Assembly (NCBI RefSeq): GCF_005503625.1
Contig: NZ_SCMX01000019.1
Coordinates: 1 to 64,000 of the forward strand
Origin: Cupriavidus sp. 2SB
GTDB lineage: Bacteria; Pseudomonadota; Gammaproteobacteria; Burkholderiales; Burkholderiaceae
Direction: 5' to 3'
DNA: 64,000 nt
Shown: piece by piece, positions 1-8,404 of the stretch
How positions within the stretch are numbered: the stretch's first letter is position 1
Layout of the letters: every line of letters begins with the position of its first letter
Program-made: the position numbers and the translations under genes
The notes under the pieces: generated by a model
What the model was told of the DNA's origin: nothing
Database searches by the model: none
What the model saw: the letters and a program-made list of their open reading frames with translations, nothing else

Positions 1-99
1 AAGGGGTGTGGGGAGGGGCGGGGGCGGCACTTGTGTCGTGCGGTTGTGTCTGGTCCTTATGCCAGTGGCGCCACGAGCGCGTCGCCACGGTCGTGCCCA

Positions 100-127
100 A
101 AACAGAACGCCCGGCCGGAGCCGGGCG
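100..127 (-). terminator. Rho-independent terminator of the SYLF gene
   Basis: Read on the minus strand, an 8-bp perfect GC stem (CGCCCGGC / GCCGGGCG, loop of 4) is followed by a T-rich run (TTCTGTTTTG). It lies about 40 bases past the stop codon of the SYLF lipoprotein gene. Nothing else is visible in the first 99 bases. Confidence 0.75.
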
Positions 128-165
128 ATTTCGCTTGCACAAGGCTGCCCCGCAGGGCGACGGGG

Positions 166-753
166 CTAGAGATCGAGCTTGCTGATCTTCGAGCCGTTCA
201 GCGACACATCGAACATCAGGCCCGCGTTGGTCTGCACGAAGGCGATGACCGGCTGCTGCATGGTGACGGTGTCGATGGTGCCATTGGCACCGATCTTGGC
301 CAGGGCCACGCTGGCATCTGCGCCAATGGTCCAGCCCTTGGACTGCACGAACTTGTTGTACGCCTCCGGTGTCATGAACATGATGATGACCGAGCGCGAC
401 TGGCCGCCAGCCGTCAGGCCGATGGTGCCCGAGATCGTGCGGTAGTAGCCCTGCGTCGCGCCCTTGCTGCGCAACGCGCCATCGCCATACTCGCCTCCGA
501 TCACGAGGCCACCCGCCAGCACGCGCGGGAATACCAGAATGCCCTGTGCCCGGTTGCCGAGATCCCTCGCACTGCTCGTCGAAGCGTAGAGGCGATTCAG
601 CGCGCCGTCGGCGCCTTCATCGATCTCCTTGCGCCGCGCCGCTACATCCGTGGGTGTGCTGGGACCCGTGGTCGTGCAGCCGGCGGCAAAGCCGGCGGTG
701 GCCACAAGCAGGCCCGACCCGGCGACGCGGGTCACAAACTGACGTCGATCCAT
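166..753 (-). CDS. SYLF (YSC84-type) lipid-binding lipoprotein
   Basis: Predicted 195-residue exported lipoprotein with a SYLF/YSC84 lipid-binding domain. The chosen start (MDRRQF) has a purine-rich AGGAG about 10 bases upstream; an in-frame upstream ATG would add 18 residues of non-signal-like sequence. The N-terminus combines a twin-arginine-like RRQF with a hydrophobic stretch and a lipobox ending GFAAGC, so Tat export followed by lipidation is plausible. The rest matches SYLF proteins: a helical region with ARDLGNRAQGILVFP, then the glycine-rich GG-GYGDGAL and GTIGLTAGGQ segments and a C-terminal beta-rich part ending DVSLNGSKISKLDL. In bacteria these proteins are small envelope proteins of poorly defined role. 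Its own terminator follows, so it is probably the last gene of its transcript. Confidence 0.85.
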   Translation of the reverse strand: MDRRQFVTRVAGSGLLVATAGFAAGCTTTGPSTPTDVAARRKEIDEGADGALNRLYASTSSARDLGNRAQGILVFPRVLAGGLVIGGEYGDGALRSKGATQGYYRTISGTIGLTAGGQSRSVIIMFMTPEAYNKFVQSKGWTIGADASVALAKIGANGTIDTVTMQQPVIAFVQTNAGLMFDVSLNGSKISKLDL

Positions 754-817
754 TTTCCTGTTCTCCTCTGTGGGACAAGTGCTGCGTCGGCGGCAACCGG
801 CCGCCACGTCATGCGGA

Positions 818-1420
818 TCAGCTGGCGTTCGGTGACTTGACGGTGATGGCCACGACTTCCTTCACGACGATCTTGGCCATCTGGCCCTTCTTGATGCCGG
901 CCAGATCGATATTGGGGTCCCTGACCTTGACGGTGCGCAGGGTCTCGCGCGGGCCACGGAAGGTGATGGTGCGCTTGGCAGCGTCCACGTTGGTGATCTC
1001 GGCGGTCACCGTGGTGGTGATCTCGCGCATCACGCCGGGTTTGCCGCCTTCGGCGGCGCGGGAGGTGCGCTCCACCTGTTCCATGAGGGCCGTGTCCTTG
1101 CTGCCCACTGGCTCCACCCCGGCGACCACGGCGGCAGCACGTGTCAGCGTGACGATATCGCCCTTCTTGACATTGCCGATGTTCTTGGCTTCGTCGCCCG
1201 CCACCAGCGCCACCAGGTTGCCGCGCGGACCCTGCACGAGGATGCCCTTGGCGTCCGGATCGACTTCCACGACCTTGCCGCTGACTACGGCCTCTTCGGC
1301 GATGCCGATTGGCGCGGGTGTCGTCGACGGTTTTTGCGCGTGGGCAGCACCGGCCATGGTGAAGGCCAGGCAGGCTGCGGCGGAAAGCATGGAGAGACTA
1401 CGGCTGGCTCGCTGTTTCAT
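818..1420 (-). CDS. Secreted protein of unknown function
   Basis: 200-residue protein that I do not recognise. The start MKQRASRSL gives a clean Sec signal peptide: basic N-terminus, hydrophobic core LSAAACLAFTMAG, cleavage after AHA. The in-frame extension upstream lacks signal-peptide character and covers an AT-rich promoter-like stretch, so I reject it. The mature part is Lys/Val/Thr-rich with alternating beta-type patterns (GKVVEVDPDAKGILVQG, AEITNVDAAKRTITFRG, TVKVRDPNIDLAGIKKG), which look like two or three repeated small beta units similar in style to OB-like or DUF5666-type periplasmic domains. It sits 64 bases upstream of the SYLF lipoprotein and may be co-transcribed with it. Periplasmic location is inferred; function is unknown. 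Confidence 0.8.
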   Translation of the reverse strand: MKQRASRSLSMLSAAACLAFTMAGAAHAQKPSTTPAPIGIAEEAVVSGKVVEVDPDAKGILVQGPRGNLVALVAGDEAKNIGNVKKGDIVTLTRAAAVVAGVEPVGSKDTALMEQVERTSRAAEGGKPGVMREITTTVTAEITNVDAAKRTITFRGPRETLRTVKVRDPNIDLAGIKKGQMAKIVVKEVVAITVKSPNAS

Positions 1421-1601
1421 GACTGTCCTTATCGCGCATGGCGCGTTTTTGTAAAAACGGGTGCAGTCATTGTGGACAAGCGGGCATAGCGGGGCAATCC
1501 ACTTCGAAAAAATTTCTAATGGTTCCCGAAAACGTTTAAATGGGGGATTCTGCGCGCGCAGCAGTAGGCTGCCGGCCCACCCGGCAGCATGCAAGACCGC
1601 C

Positions 1602-2669
1602 TCAGGGGGCGTCGAAAATCTCGCCGTCGCGTGACGACTGGGGCGAGGGCAGCCCGAAGTGGCGATAGGCCGCCGCCGTGGCCACCCGTCCGCGCGGCGT
1701 GCGCTGCAGGTATCCCTGCTGGATCATGTACGGCTCCAGCACATCCTCGATGGTGTCGCGGGCCTCGCCGATGGCGGCGGCCAGGTTGTCCACGCCCACC
1801 GGGCCACCATCGAACTTGTGCAGCACGGCTTCCAGCAGCTTGCGGTCCATCAGGTCGAAACCGACCGTGTCCACGTCGAGCATCGCCAGCGCGGCATCGG
1901 CCAGTTCGCGCGTGATGGTGCCGTCGCTTTTCACCTCGGCGTAGTCGCGCACGCGGCGCAGCAGGCGGTTGGCGATACGGGGCGTGCCCCGGGCGCGGCG
2001 CGCGATTTCCAGTGCGCCGGCCGGTTCGATCACGGCGTTGAGCAGATGCGCCGAGCGCGTCACGATGCGCGACAGTTCTTCGGGCGTGTAGAACTCCAGC
2101 CGCGCCACGATACCAAAGCGATCGCGCAGCGGATTGGTCAGCATGCCCGCGCGGGTGGTGGCGCCCACCAGCGTGAACGGCTGCAGGTCGAGCTTCACGG
2201 AGCGGGCCGCAGGGCCTTCGCCGATCATGATGTCGATCTGGTAGTCCTCGAGCGCCGGATACAGGATTTCCTCCACCACCGGGGACAGGCGATGGATTTC
2301 GTCGATGAAGAGGACGTCGTTGGCTTCGAGGTTGGTCAGCAGGGCGGCCAGGTCACCCGGACGCTCCAGCACCGGGCCGGAGGTTTGGCGCAGGTTCACG
2401 CCCATTTCGCGGGCGACGATGTGGGCCAGCGTGGTCTTGCCAAGGCCCGGCGGGCCGAACAGCAGCACGTGGTCCAGCGCCTCCTGGCGCTTGCGGGCCG
2501 CGTGCATGAAGATGTCGAGCTGGCCGCGCACTTTCTCCTGGCCCACGTACTCGTCGAGCAGCTTCGGACGCAGGGCGCGCTCGAACGCCTCTTCCTGTTT
2601 CGAGGCGGGGGTGGCGGCAATGACGCGCTCGGGCGGGCGGTCACCGGTCAGCTTATCGGTTTCGATCAT
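1602..2669 (-). CDS. ruvB: Holliday junction branch-migration ATPase RuvB
   Basis: RuvB is the AAA+ motor that, with RuvA, drives Holliday junction branch migration in recombination and replication-fork repair. The 355-residue product has normal family length. Walker [10 protein letters not shown] lies at residues 72-80, Walker B FIDEIH at about 121-126, the sensor/RuvB signature GATTRAG at 169-175 followed by PLRDRFG, and the C-terminal winged-helix DNA-binding domain occupies about 270-335 ([17 protein letters not shown]). It is 58 bases downstream of ruvA and is probably the last gene of the ruvC-glpQ-ruvA-ruvB run. Confidence 0.98.
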   Translation of the reverse strand: MIETDKLTGDRPPERVIAATPASKQEEAFERALRPKLLDEYVGQEKVRGQLDIFMHAARKRQEALDHVLLFGPPGLGKTTLAHIVAREMGVNLRQTSGPVLERPGDLAALLTNLEANDVLFIDEIHRLSPVVEEILYPALEDYQIDIMIGEGPAARSVKLDLQPFTLVGATTRAGMLTNPLRDRFGIVARLEFYTPEELSRIVTRSAHLLNAVIEPAGALEIARRARGTPRIANRLLRRVRDYAEVKSDGTITRELADAALAMLDVDTVGFDLMDRKLLEAVLHKFDGGPVGVDNLAAAIGEARDTIEDVLEPYMIQQGYLQRTPRGRVATAAAYRHFGLPSPQSSRDGEIFDAP

Positions 2670-2727
2670 GGCAAGTCAGATGCGGGATGGCGCCATTCTA
2701 CGCTGCGGGCGCGGCGGATTCCGGCCA

Positions 2728-3309
2728 TCAACCCTTGGACAGTGCCTTGAGCGCGAGCTTGATGCCTTCGGACACGCCCGTGCCCGCAGGCACCTGCTTG
2801 ACGGCCAGTGCCGCCTCTTTCTCGGAGTAGCCGAGTGCCAGCAGGGCGTTGAGGATATCGGACGCGTTGTCGGACACCGGCGTCGCACCCGGCGCATGGC
2901 CCAGTTCCGCACCGAGCTTGCCTTTCAGTTCGAGCAGCAGCCGTTCGGCTGTCTTCTTGCCGATGCCGGGGATCTTGGTCAGCCGACCCGTTTCCTGCAC
3001 CGTGATCGCCTGCGCCAGTTCCGGCACTGACAGACCTGACAACACGGCCAGCGCCATGCGTGCGCCGATGCCGGTGATCTTGATCAGTTCGCGGAACGTG
3101 TTGCGCTCGGTAGCCGTGCCGAAGCCGAACAGCAGGTGCGCGTCCTCGCGGATGATCTGCTGCGTGAGCAGCGTCACGGGCTGTCCGACGGCGGGCAGGT
3201 TGTAGAACGTGCTCATCGGCACATCGATCTCGTAGCCGACGCCGTGGCAGTCGACCAGCAGATGCGGGGGGTTCTTCTCAAGCAGGGTGCCGGCGATGCG
3301 TCCGATCAT
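2728..3309 (-). CDS. ruvA: Holliday junction DNA-binding subunit RuvA
   Basis: RuvA tetramers bind four-way DNA junctions and load the RuvB motor. The 193-residue product has the three expected parts: an N-terminal OB fold ([27 protein letters not shown]), two helix-hairpin-helix motifs around residues 70-90 ([14 protein letters not shown]) and 105-127 ([18 protein letters not shown]), and a small flexible C-terminal domain that contacts RuvB ([17 protein letters not shown]...). Only 58 bases separate it from ruvB. A 63-base gap separates it from the glpQ-type gene upstream. Confidence 0.98.
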   Translation of the reverse strand: MIGRIAGTLLEKNPPHLLVDCHGVGYEIDVPMSTFYNLPAVGQPVTLLTQQIIREDAHLLFGFGTATERNTFRELIKITGIGARMALAVLSGLSVPELAQAITVQETGRLTKIPGIGKKTAERLLLELKGKLGAELGHAPGATPVSDNASDILNALLALGYSEKEAALAVKQVPAGTGVSEGIKLALKALSKG

Positions 3310-3372
3310 GATGGGTACAAAGGAAAGATTGGCCGCAAGTGTATCTGGTATCTGTAGCGCGCCTTGCGGGGG

Positions 3373-4545
3373 TTATCGTCCGTCGATGGCCTTGCGGCCC
3401 AGCGCGGGGTCATCCGTGAAGAAGCCATCTACCCCGGCTGCCACGAATGCCTGTACTTCGCGCTCCATGCCGGCCGGGTTGCGCGTGGCATCGCCGCCGG
3501 GCGCGCGCAGGGATTTCGGCAGGAAACTGTTCTCGGGGCGGAACGTGTAGGGATGCACGATAAGCCCGGCCGCGTGCGCATGCGTGACCAGCGCCGTGGG
3601 CGCGGCGAGGTTGCCTTGTGCGTCGCGCGGAATGACCAGGCTTTTCTCGGGGCCGATGCCGTTGGCATATGTGGCCACTTCGCGCAGGCCCAGCGGCGTC
3701 AGCATCGACGCATAGGTGCGGCTGTCGCCCGCCAGTCGCCAGTCAGCGGGACGATTGCGCGGATTGCCGATCAACTGCACGACCCTGAGGTTCGGCATCG
3801 ACGCGCCAAGCAATCGCTTCATCGTACGCAGCGGGCCGACTTCGAACGATTGCACGTACACCGGCGCGGTCTTCGCATAGGCATTGCCCTGCAGCGCTGC
3901 GGCGAGTTTTTCTTCGAGCGGCAGGCCGATGCCGCGGAAGTAGCTTGGATGTTTCAGTTCGGGATAGATGCCAATCGGGCTGCCACGCCGGGCAGCCGCC
4001 TGTTCCACGAGTTTGAGGATCTCGTCGAACGTGGGGACTTCGAACTGGCCGTCGAGCTTGGCGTTGTAGGGGCGCAGCTTCGGGATGCGTTCCCGCGCGC
4101 GCATCGACTTCAACTCGGCAAGGGTGAAGTCTTCGGTGAACCAGCCGTCGATCCGTTCGCCGTCGATGACCTTGATGCGGCGGCGGTCGGCAAACTGCGG
4201 CAGTTCGGCCACGTTGGTCGTGCCCGTGATGTCGTTCTCGTGGCGCGCCACCAGTACCCCATCCTTCGTGGCGACGAGATCGGGCTCGATGATGTCGGCA
4301 CCATCGTCGATGGCCTTCTGGTACGAGGCCAGCGTGTGCTCGGGCCGCAGCGCACTGGCGCCACGATGGCCGATGACAAGGGGCTTCGGGGCCGGCTCGG
4401 CGGCAGTAGGTGGAGAGACAGGAGTGGGGGCTGCTGGGGCAACGGTGCGTGGTGCTTGCGGAGCCGTGGCGCAACCGGCAATCAGTGCGGCAGTTGCGAC
4501 GGCCAGTGAAAGACGAAGCGAGAAGAGCGACGAGAGAGACGACAT
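3373..4545 (-). CDS. glpQ: Glycerophosphodiester phosphodiesterase lipoprotein (GlpQ-like)
   Basis: Hydrolyses glycerophosphodiesters such as glycerophosphocholine to glycerol-3-phosphate and an alcohol, outside the cytoplasm. The start MSSLSSLFS gives a signal peptide with a lipobox ending LIAGC (lipidated Cys about residue 25), followed by a Pro/Ala-rich linker and the GDPD domain. The active-site motifs are present: HRGASALRPEHT, then IEPDLVATKDGVLVARHEND with the metal-binding E/D pair and second catalytic His. The family hallmark DGFFTDDPALG is at the C-terminus. At 390 residues it fits the periplasmic GlpQ class rather than the short cytoplasmic UgpQ class. It sits between ruvC and ruvA on the same strand, with gaps of about 62 bases on each side, and has no functional link to junction resolution. 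Confidence 0.92.
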   Translation of the reverse strand: MSSLSSLFSLRLSLAVATAALIAGCATAPQAPRTVAPAAPTPVSPPTAAEPAPKPLVIGHRGASALRPEHTLASYQKAIDDGADIIEPDLVATKDGVLVARHENDITGTTNVAELPQFADRRRIKVIDGERIDGWFTEDFTLAELKSMRARERIPKLRPYNAKLDGQFEVPTFDEILKLVEQAAARRGSPIGIYPELKHPSYFRGIGLPLEEKLAAALQGNAYAKTAPVYVQSFEVGPLRTMKRLLGASMPNLRVVQLIGNPRNRPADWRLAGDSRTYASMLTPLGLREVATYANGIGPEKSLVIPRDAQGNLAAPTALVTHAHAAGLIVHPYTFRPENSFLPKSLRAPGGDATRNPAGMEREVQAFVAAGVDGFFTDDPALGRKAIDGR

Positions 4546-4607
4546 CCGGGGGCTTCCTGCATGGTCAAGGCCCCGATTGTAAGCCTGACGGACAGCCTGA
4601 GCCGTCG

Positions 4608-5153
4608 TCAGCCCACCAGCCGTCCGCGCCTGACGCGCATGCCCTTGCGGGCCAGTTCTGGCGCCATGTTGGCCAGCGTGCCGAGTGTGTTGCTGCCGTT
4701 GGCATGGCAGATTGCCACGCCGAGCGCATCGGCCGCATCGCTGCTCGGGCGTCCCGACAGCGCCAGCAGGCGCATCACCATTTCCTGCACCTGCTCCTTG
4801 TTGGCACGGCCATAGCCGACCACGGCCACCTTCAATTGCAGAGCGGTGTACTCGAATACCGGCAGACCCTGTCCAACGAGTCCGCAAATTGCCGCACCGC
4901 GTGCCTGCCCCAGCATCAGCGTCGACTGTGGATTGACGTTGACGAACACCTTCTCGATAGCCGCGCAGTCCGGCGCATAGGTGCGCGCCACCTCGGCAAT
5001 CCCGTCATAGAGCGTCTTCAGACGCTCCGGCAGGCTTTCGTCGCCATTGCTGCGGATCGTGCCCGATGCCACATAGGCCAGCTTGTTGCCGTGCTTCTCC
5101 AGCACGCCAAAGCCAGTGGTCCGCAAACCGGGATCGATACCGAGGATACGCAT
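4608..5153 (-). CDS. ruvC: Holliday junction resolvase RuvC
   Basis: RuvC is the dimeric endonuclease that nicks Holliday junctions symmetrically. The 181-residue product carries the full RNase H-like acidic set: D7 (ILGIDPG), E67 (CAAIEKVF) and D139/D142 (SSDAADALG), matching the D7/E66/D138/D141 set of the E. coli enzyme. The Lys/Arg-rich C-terminus ([14 protein letters not shown]) is typical of the betaproteobacterial protein. It lies downstream of purH, as is common in this group, but a half copy of the dispersed repeat occupies the purH-ruvC gap. Confidence 0.98.
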   Translation of the reverse strand: MRILGIDPGLRTTGFGVLEKHGNKLAYVASGTIRSNGDESLPERLKTLYDGIAEVARTYAPDCAAIEKVFVNVNPQSTLMLGQARGAAICGLVGQGLPVFEYTALQLKVAVVGYGRANKEQVQEMVMRLLALSGRPSSDAADALGVAICHANGSNTLGTLANMAPELARKGMRVRRGRLVG

Positions 5154-5208
5154 GAAGCGGGGGAGGGAAGAGGATGGGCGTAGTGTAGAGGATTACGCCG
5201 CGAGAGGG

Positions 5209-5275
5209 GCTCCCTCTCCCTTTGGTTTGCTCCCCTCTCCCGCAAGCGGGAGAGGGGCCGGGGGAGAGGGCAGGC
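5209..5275. repeat. Half copy (D) of the CTCTCCC composite repeat
   Basis: A hairpin of the form CTCCCCTCTCCCGC - AA - GCGGGAGAGGGG followed by GGGGGAGAGGGC, preceded by a further CCCTCTCCC half-arm. It matches the left hairpin and adjoining arm of the full copies at 21701, 32385 and 62132, but the conserved core and right hairpin are missing. It lies between purH (stop 5312) and ruvC (start 5153), which are co-directional. Confidence 0.85.
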
Positions 5276-5311
5276 GTGTCCAGCGCCAGTGCGCCGGACC
5301 TTGCCTACGTC

Positions 5312-6886
5312 TTAATGCCGGAAATGCCGCGTGCCAGTCAGCACCATCGCAATCCCGCGTTCATCAGCTGCAGCAATCACTTCATCGTCGCGCATCGAGC
5401 CACCCGGCTGGATCACCACGCTGGCGCCGGCATCCACCACCACGTCCAGACCGTCACGGAACGGGAAGAATGCATCAGATGCCACCGCCGAACCGGCCAG
5501 CGTCAAGCCGGCGTTCTGTGCCTTGATGCTGGCGATGCGGGCCGAGTCCACGCGGCTCATCTGGCCGGCGCCGACGCCCAGCGTCATGCCGTTGCCGCAG
5601 AATACGATGGCGTTCGACTTCACGAACTTGGCCACGCGCCAGGCGAACATCAGATCGTCCATTTCCTTCGGCGTCGGATGGCGGCGCGTCACCACGCGGA
5701 GTTCGGACGGCTGCACGTTGCGTGCATCCGGACCCTGCACCAGCAGGCCACCGCCCACGCGCTTCAGGTCATACTGGTTCATGCCACGGCCGAGCGGGAT
5801 TTCCAGCAGGCGCACGTTCTGCTTGGCCGCAAACACGTTGCGCGCAGCGGTGCTGAACGACGGGGCGATCAGCACTTCCACGAACTGCTTCGCCACGGCT
5901 TGTGCAGCGGCTTCGTCCAGTTCCACGTTGAAGGCGATGATGCCGCCGAAGGCCGAAGTCGAATCGGTCTTGAACGCCTTGTCGTAGGCTTCCAGCGCAT
6001 TGGCGCCAATGGCCACGCCGCACGGGTTGGCGTGCTTGATGATCACGCACGCGGCGCCGGCGGTGGATTCGAACGACTTCACGCATTCCCATGCGGCGTC
6101 CGCATCGGCGATGTTGTTGTACGACAGTTCCTTGCCCTGCAGTTGCACGTAGTTGGCCAGTGCACCGTCCACAGCCTTGAGGTCGCGATAGAAGGCGGCC
6201 GACTGGTGCGGGTTCTCGCCGTAGCGCATTTCCTGCACCTTCTCGAAGGCCAGGTTCAGGGTCTGCGGGTAGCTGCTGCGGCCCTGGTGCGACTTGTCGG
6301 CGCCGAGGCTGGTCAGGTAGTTGGTGATCGCGCCGTCGTACTGGGCCGTGTGCGCGAACACCTTGGTGGCCAGGCGGAAGTTGGTGTCGTAGCCCACGCT
6401 GTTGGCGTTGGCGCGCATTTCGTCGAGCACCACGGCGTAGTCGACGGGATCGACGATCACGGTCACGTCGCGGTGGTTCTTGGCCGCCGAGCGCAGCATG
6501 GTCGGGCCGCCGATGTCGATGTTCTCGATGGCGTCCGGCAGCGTGCAGTCATCCTTGGCCACGGTCTGCTGGAACGGGTACAGGTTCACCACCAGCAGGT
6601 CGATCGTCGGGATCTTGTGCTCGGCCAGGGCAGCCATGTGCTCGGGCAGGTCGCGGCGGGCCAGAATGCCGCCGTGGACCTTCGGGTGCAGCGTCTTCAC
6701 GCGGCCGTCGAGCATTTCAGGGAAGCCGGTGTAGTCGGCCACTTCCGTGACCGGCAGGCCGGCATCGGCCAGCAGCTTGGCGGTGCCGCCGGTGGAAAGC
6801 AGCGTGACGCCGAGCGCGTTCAGTTCACGCGCGAATTCGACGATGCCGGTCTTGTCGGAAACGGAGAGGAGTGCTTGCTTGATCAT
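5312..6886 (-). CDS. purH: Bifunctional AICAR transformylase/IMP cyclohydrolase
   Basis: Catalyses the last two steps of de novo purine synthesis: formylation of AICAR with 10-formyl-THF, then cyclisation to IMP. The 524-residue product has an N-terminal MGS-like cyclohydrolase domain (about 1-190: [40 protein letters not shown]). It is followed by the transformylase domain with the catalytic Lys-His pair in [11 protein letters not shown] and the [10 protein letters not shown] and [11 protein letters not shown] motifs. It starts 16 bases after the fis stop codon and is clearly in the dusB-fis operon. Fis control of this operon is suggested by the palindrome near 8348. Confidence 0.98.
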   Translation of the reverse strand: MIKQALLSVSDKTGIVEFARELNALGVTLLSTGGTAKLLADAGLPVTEVADYTGFPEMLDGRVKTLHPKVHGGILARRDLPEHMAALAEHKIPTIDLLVVNLYPFQQTVAKDDCTLPDAIENIDIGGPTMLRSAAKNHRDVTVIVDPVDYAVVLDEMRANANSVGYDTNFRLATKVFAHTAQYDGAITNYLTSLGADKSHQGRSSYPQTLNLAFEKVQEMRYGENPHQSAAFYRDLKAVDGALANYVQLQGKELSYNNIADADAAWECVKSFESTAGAACVIIKHANPCGVAIGANALEAYDKAFKTDSTSAFGGIIAFNVELDEAAAQAVAKQFVEVLIAPSFSTAARNVFAAKQNVRLLEIPLGRGMNQYDLKRVGGGLLVQGPDARNVQPSELRVVTRRHPTPKEMDDLMFAWRVAKFVKSNAIVFCGNGMTLGVGAGQMSRVDSARIASIKAQNAGLTLAGSAVASDAFFPFRDGLDVVVDAGASVVIQPGGSMRDDEVIAAADERGIAMVLTGTRHFRH

Positions 6887-6902
6887 GGCTGGGGGAGACG
6901 CT

Positions 6903-7136
6903 TCAAAGTAATCCGTGTTGCTGCAACTTCTTGCGGAGGGTGTTGCGGTTGATGCCGAGATATGCGGCCGCCAGTGACTGGTTGCGCTCGGCGCGCAGCA
7001 TCACGGCTTCCAGCAGGGGCCGCTCGACGGCCTCCAGCACCATGTTGTACATGTTGGACGGCTCTTCGCCGTCCAGGTCGCGAAAGTACGTATCCAGGCT
7101 GTCCCGGATACATTGGTCGATGGCATTGCGGCTCAT
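6903..7136 (-). CDS. fis: Fis-family nucleoid-associated regulator
   Basis: Small DNA-bending nucleoid protein of 77 residues (E. coli Fis is 98), shorter at the N-terminus as is usual in betaproteobacteria. The C-terminal helix-turn-helix is clear: [31 protein letters not shown] at about residues 47-77, the family signature. It overlaps the end of dusB by 4 bases (ATGA), so the two are translationally coupled, and purH follows 16 bases later. A near-consensus Fis site lies upstream of dusB, suggesting autoregulation as known for E. coli dusB-fis. Confidence 0.95.
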   Translation of the reverse strand: MSRNAIDQCIRDSLDTYFRDLDGEEPSNMYNMVLEAVERPLLEAVMLRAERNQSLAAAYLGINRNTLRKKLQQHGLL

Positions 7137-8215
7137 GCGGCAAGCAGTTCCCGTTTCTTGTTGTTGTTCAGTTCTTTTTCTTCGTCCGTCGCGCCCGCGC
7201 TATCACCGGCATTCTCGTCGATATAGATCAGTCGATCGGAAATCGCCGCCTGTTCGTCGAAGAACGCGTTGACCGCTTCCAGTTGCGCGGCGGTAGTTTC
7301 CAGCGTGTTCATCTTGTGCCGGAACAGATTCGCGCCCTTCAGCCCCCGCGTGTACCAGGCGATGTGCTTGCGCGCGGTGCGCACGCCCGTGAATTCGCCG
7401 TAGAACGCGTAGTGATCTTCCAGGTGGTGGTTCATGATCGCGCGGATCTCGGCCACCTCGGGCGATGGCAGCAGTTCGCCCGTCTTCAGGTAGTGCTCGA
7501 TCTCGCGGAACAGCCACGGGCGGCCCTGTGCGGCACGGCCGATCATGATGGCATCGGCGCCGGTCACGGCCAGCACATGCTTGGCTTTCTGCGGCGTCGT
7601 GATATCGCCGTTGGCCACCACCGGGATCTTCAGCGCGGCCTTCACGGCGGCGATGGTCTCGTACTCGGCGTCGCCGTGGTACAGGTCGGCGCGCGTGCGG
7701 CCGTGGATCGTCAGCATGCTGATACCGGCATCCTCGGCCATGCGTGCCACGCGCGGGGCATTCTTGTGCTCGCGGTCCCAGCCGGTGCGGATCTTCAGCG
7801 TAACCGGCACGCGGTCGCCCACGGCGCCCACCACGGCTTCGACGATGCGCACCACGAGCGGCTCGTTCTGCAGCAGCGCGGAACCGGCCGCCACGTTGCA
7901 GACCTTCTTCGCCGGGCAGCCCATGTTGATATCGATGATCTGCGCGCCGCGATCCACGTTGTAGCGGGCCGCCTCGGCCATCATCGATGGCTCCGCGCCG
8001 GCAATCTGCACGGAGATCGGTTCCACCTCGCCGGCGTGATTGGCGCGGCGCATGGTCTTCTCGCTCTTCCAGAGCTGTGCATTGGACGCCACCATCTCCG
8101 ACACCGCGTAACCCGCCCCGAGCTGCTTGCACAGCTGCCGGAATGGCCGGTCGGTCACCCCGGCCATCGGGGCGACAAAGAGGTTGTTTCGAAGGGTATG
8201 CGGACCGATCTGCAC
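7133..8215 (-). CDS. dusB: tRNA-dihydrouridine synthase B
   Basis: FMN-dependent reductase that converts specific uridines in tRNA to dihydrouridine. The 360-residue TIM-barrel protein shows the family motifs NNLFVAPMAGVTDRPFR (FMN/phosphate contact), the active-site Cys in DINMGCPAKKV, PVTLKIRTGWD, LTIHGRTR, VVANGDITTP and IMIGRAAQGRPW. It is the first gene of the dusB-fis-purH run and overlaps fis by 4 bases. The 189-base upstream gap holds the operon's candidate promoter and a palindrome. The Asp/Glu/Lys-rich C-terminal tail is a divergent extension. Confidence 0.96.
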   Translation of the reverse strand: MQIGPHTLRNNLFVAPMAGVTDRPFRQLCKQLGAGYAVSEMVASNAQLWKSEKTMRRANHAGEVEPISVQIAGAEPSMMAEAARYNVDRGAQIIDINMGCPAKKVCNVAAGSALLQNEPLVVRIVEAVVGAVGDRVPVTLKIRTGWDREHKNAPRVARMAEDAGISMLTIHGRTRADLYHGDAEYETIAAVKAALKIPVVANGDITTPQKAKHVLAVTGADAIMIGRAAQGRPWLFREIEHYLKTGELLPSPEVAEIRAIMNHHLEDHYAFYGEFTGVRTARKHIAWYTRGLKGANLFRHKMNTLETTAAQLEAVNAFFDEQAAISDRLIYIDENAGDSAGATDEEKELNNNKKRELLAA

Positions 8216-8322
8216 GGTGTCGGGCTGGGGCGTTGGACCTGAGTGACAGGCGAATGGGGAGCGAAAACATGCCCCTGCCGGCCCTGTGGGCCGGCCAAGT
8301 CGGGGTCATGTGCGAGGCCGGG

Positions 8323-8364
8323 ATTTTACCGCTAATCCGGCGCTATTGCTCAATAAATGAGCAA
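8323..8364 (-). promoter_or_regulatory. Candidate dusB-fis promoter with Fis-consensus palindrome
   Basis: A perfect 7-bp inverted repeat (TTGCTCA - ATAAA - TGAGCAA, 8346-8364) contains GCTCAATAAATGAGC (8348-8362). This fits the Fis consensus GNtYAaWWWtTRaNC at all but one weakly conserved position. On the minus strand the palindrome is followed by a TAAAAT hexamer (8323-8328) that could be the -10 element of the dusB-fis-purH promoter, so a bound protein would cover the -35 region. Fis binding is inferred from consensus only. Confidence 0.5.
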
Positions 8365-8404
8365 ATATCATGGAGGCGGCCGTCTAACGACCGTCGAACG
8401 GTGC

